Source: JAUMXJ01 sp041781135 (GTDB lineage Bacteria > Bacillota > Clostridia > Peptostreptococcales > Acidaminobacteraceae). Taken from it: DNA of 64,000 nucleotides. Both the position numbers and the translations under genes were made by a program. Shown piece after piece: positions 63,345-64,000 of this stretch. The notes under the pieces were generated by a model that did not search any database, was not told the origin of the DNA, and saw only the letters and a program-made list of their open reading frames with translations. Location: the NCBI GenBank assembly GCA_041781135.1, contig JBHAZV010000006.1:1-64000 (forward strand), in the 5' to 3' direction. The number at the start of each line of letters is the position of its first letter. Positions within the stretch are counted from its first letter, which is position 1.

Positions 63345-63620
63345 CTACTTTCTGATAACCTTGATAATCGGGAGCAGATTCGAACCTAACATCTCATAAT
63401 GATAGTAAAATTTGTCCCTGTTGAGCTGCACCCCATAATGTGCTTCCAGATAGCTGATAGGAGGATAGGAGCCTTCGAGCGCGTAGCAGGTGACAGCTGC
63501 TTTTCGTATGGCTGCTTCAGCATTTGTGACTTCCTCGGCGGCATTTGTATTCTCTATGCTCTGCACATAGGAAAACGCTGCCAATATCAAAATCAGGAAA
63601 ATTACAATGTTTATTTTCAT
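63345..63620 (-). CDS. Small pseudopilin-like protein
   Basis: 91 residues. N-terminal TM (IVIFLILILAAFSYVQ) then AEAAIRKAAVTCYALEGSYP and ISYLEAHYGVQL, the pattern of the globular part of GspG/ComGC-like pilins in Clostridia (A.RAAV.CYALEG.YPP). The N-terminus lacks a G-F-T-L-x-E cleavage site. Confidence 0.6.
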   Translation of the reverse strand: MKINIVIFLILILAAFSYVQSIENTNAAEEVTNAEAAIRKAAVTCYALEGSYPPISYLEAHYGVQLNRDKFYYHYEMLGSNLLPIIKVIRK

Positions 63621-63629
63621 AAATCCTCC

Positions 63630-64000
63630 CTAACCGATGGCGGATATGATTCCTATGAGCGGCAGCAGCGTCATAAGCAGCACCAGCCCCACCACTATCG
63701 ACATCACGGTGACGAGCACCGGCTCGATTTTTGATGCGGTACTCTCCATGATTGCGTCGAGCTCGCCCTGATACGTGTCGGTAAATTTTGCAGCCATGTC
63801 CTCAAGAGTTCCGGTCTTTGCGCCGAGCCTGAACATCTTGAAAAACAAATTCGGAAATATGTCGATCTCCCTGAGCGAGTCATAAACGTCCTTTCCCTCG
63901 CCGATTTCCGACACCGCGCGATCTATCCTGTCCTGGATAACATCGTCATCGAGCAGCGGAAGAGCCTTCTCTGCCGCCATTTCAAACGAATAACCGCTTG
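63630..64000 (-). CDS. pilC: PilC/GspF inner-membrane platform protein, C-terminal part (runs off the window)
   Basis: At least 123 codons; the N-terminal part lies beyond base 64000. The second GspF domain is seen: FPNLFFKMFRLGAKTGTLED, KIEPVLVTVMSIVVGLVLLM. It anchors the pilus ATPases at the membrane. First gene of the visible pilus run. Confidence 0.9.
   Translation of the reverse strand, partial: SGYSFEMAAEKALPLLDDDVIQDRIDRAVSEIGEGKDVYDSLREIDIFPNLFFKMFRLGAKTGTLEDMAAKFTDTYQGELDAIMESTASKIEPVLVTVMSIVVGLVLLMTLLPLIGIISAIG

Overview
The window comes from a moderate-GC, low-oxygen type Bacillota, most likely class Clostridia. The evidence is the tig-clpP-clpX-lon-engB order, a type III pantothenate kinase (coaX), a YaaR-family gene, secreted copper-amine-oxidase-like stalk domains, a Gram-positive style type IV pilus cluster with DUF4860-type and prepilin-like proteins, and a selenocysteine tRNA gene. 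The family cannot be fixed from the sequence. Most genes lie on the minus strand. Strong sigma-A type promoters (TTGACA-N17-TATAAT variants) precede the tRNA genes.

Layout. 1-1.1 kb: start of a secreted adhesin-like protein, tRNA-Thr and tRNA-Leu, and a duplicated tRNA tail plus terminator. 1.1-5.5 kb: a degenerate GGDEF-EAL membrane sensor downstream of a solute-binding lipoprotein. 5.5-11.3 kb: mgtE, then a K+ operon ktrB-ktrA-kdpD(short)-kdpE with two large hairpins upstream. 11.3-17.8 kb: a probable cAMP operon (NHL/stalk protein, MBL hydrolase, CHASE2 adenylate cyclase, FecR protein) with a divergent GAF-HD-GYP gene, then tRNA-Sec. 18-29.6 kb: zupT, an SPFH/zinc-ribbon protein, pepD, and the protein-quality-control run ppiB-engB-lon-clpX-clpP-tig, then recX. 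29.8-42.3 kb: MATE, an AIR-synthase/RdgB fusion, ligA, pcrA, a YaaR/FlhB-C-like/FliK-like trio, an EamA exporter and a degenerate kinase-like membrane protein. 42.5-44.1 kb: initiator tRNA, degV and marR.

44.1-50.5 kb is an accessory island of broken pieces with lower GC. It holds an ABC exporter behind a truncated radical-SAM/SPASM gene, an XRE fragment, tRNA-Ser, an IS481-like element with a frameshifted transposase, a 5'-truncated AlbA/helicase-like gene, and a methyltransferase-acetyltransferase pair under a leader-peptide attenuator. A GNAT stub and repeated TTTGTCGTAA boxes close it. 50.5-64 kb returns to core genes: lysS, a polysaccharide deacetylase, dusB, coaX, a transglutaminase-like protein, metQNI, an M42 peptidase and a pilus operon (pilT, four small pilin-like genes, pilC).

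The most striking observation is at 59.6-59.85 kb. A consensus-spaced promoter drives a 37-codon leader ORF with ten Met and four Cys codons. A perfect hairpin-U-tract terminator follows, and then metQ of the methionine transporter. This looks like classical ribosome-mediated attenuation by methionine, in a phylum where met genes are usually known to be controlled by S-box or T-box RNAs. A second leader-peptide attenuator precedes the island methyltransferase.
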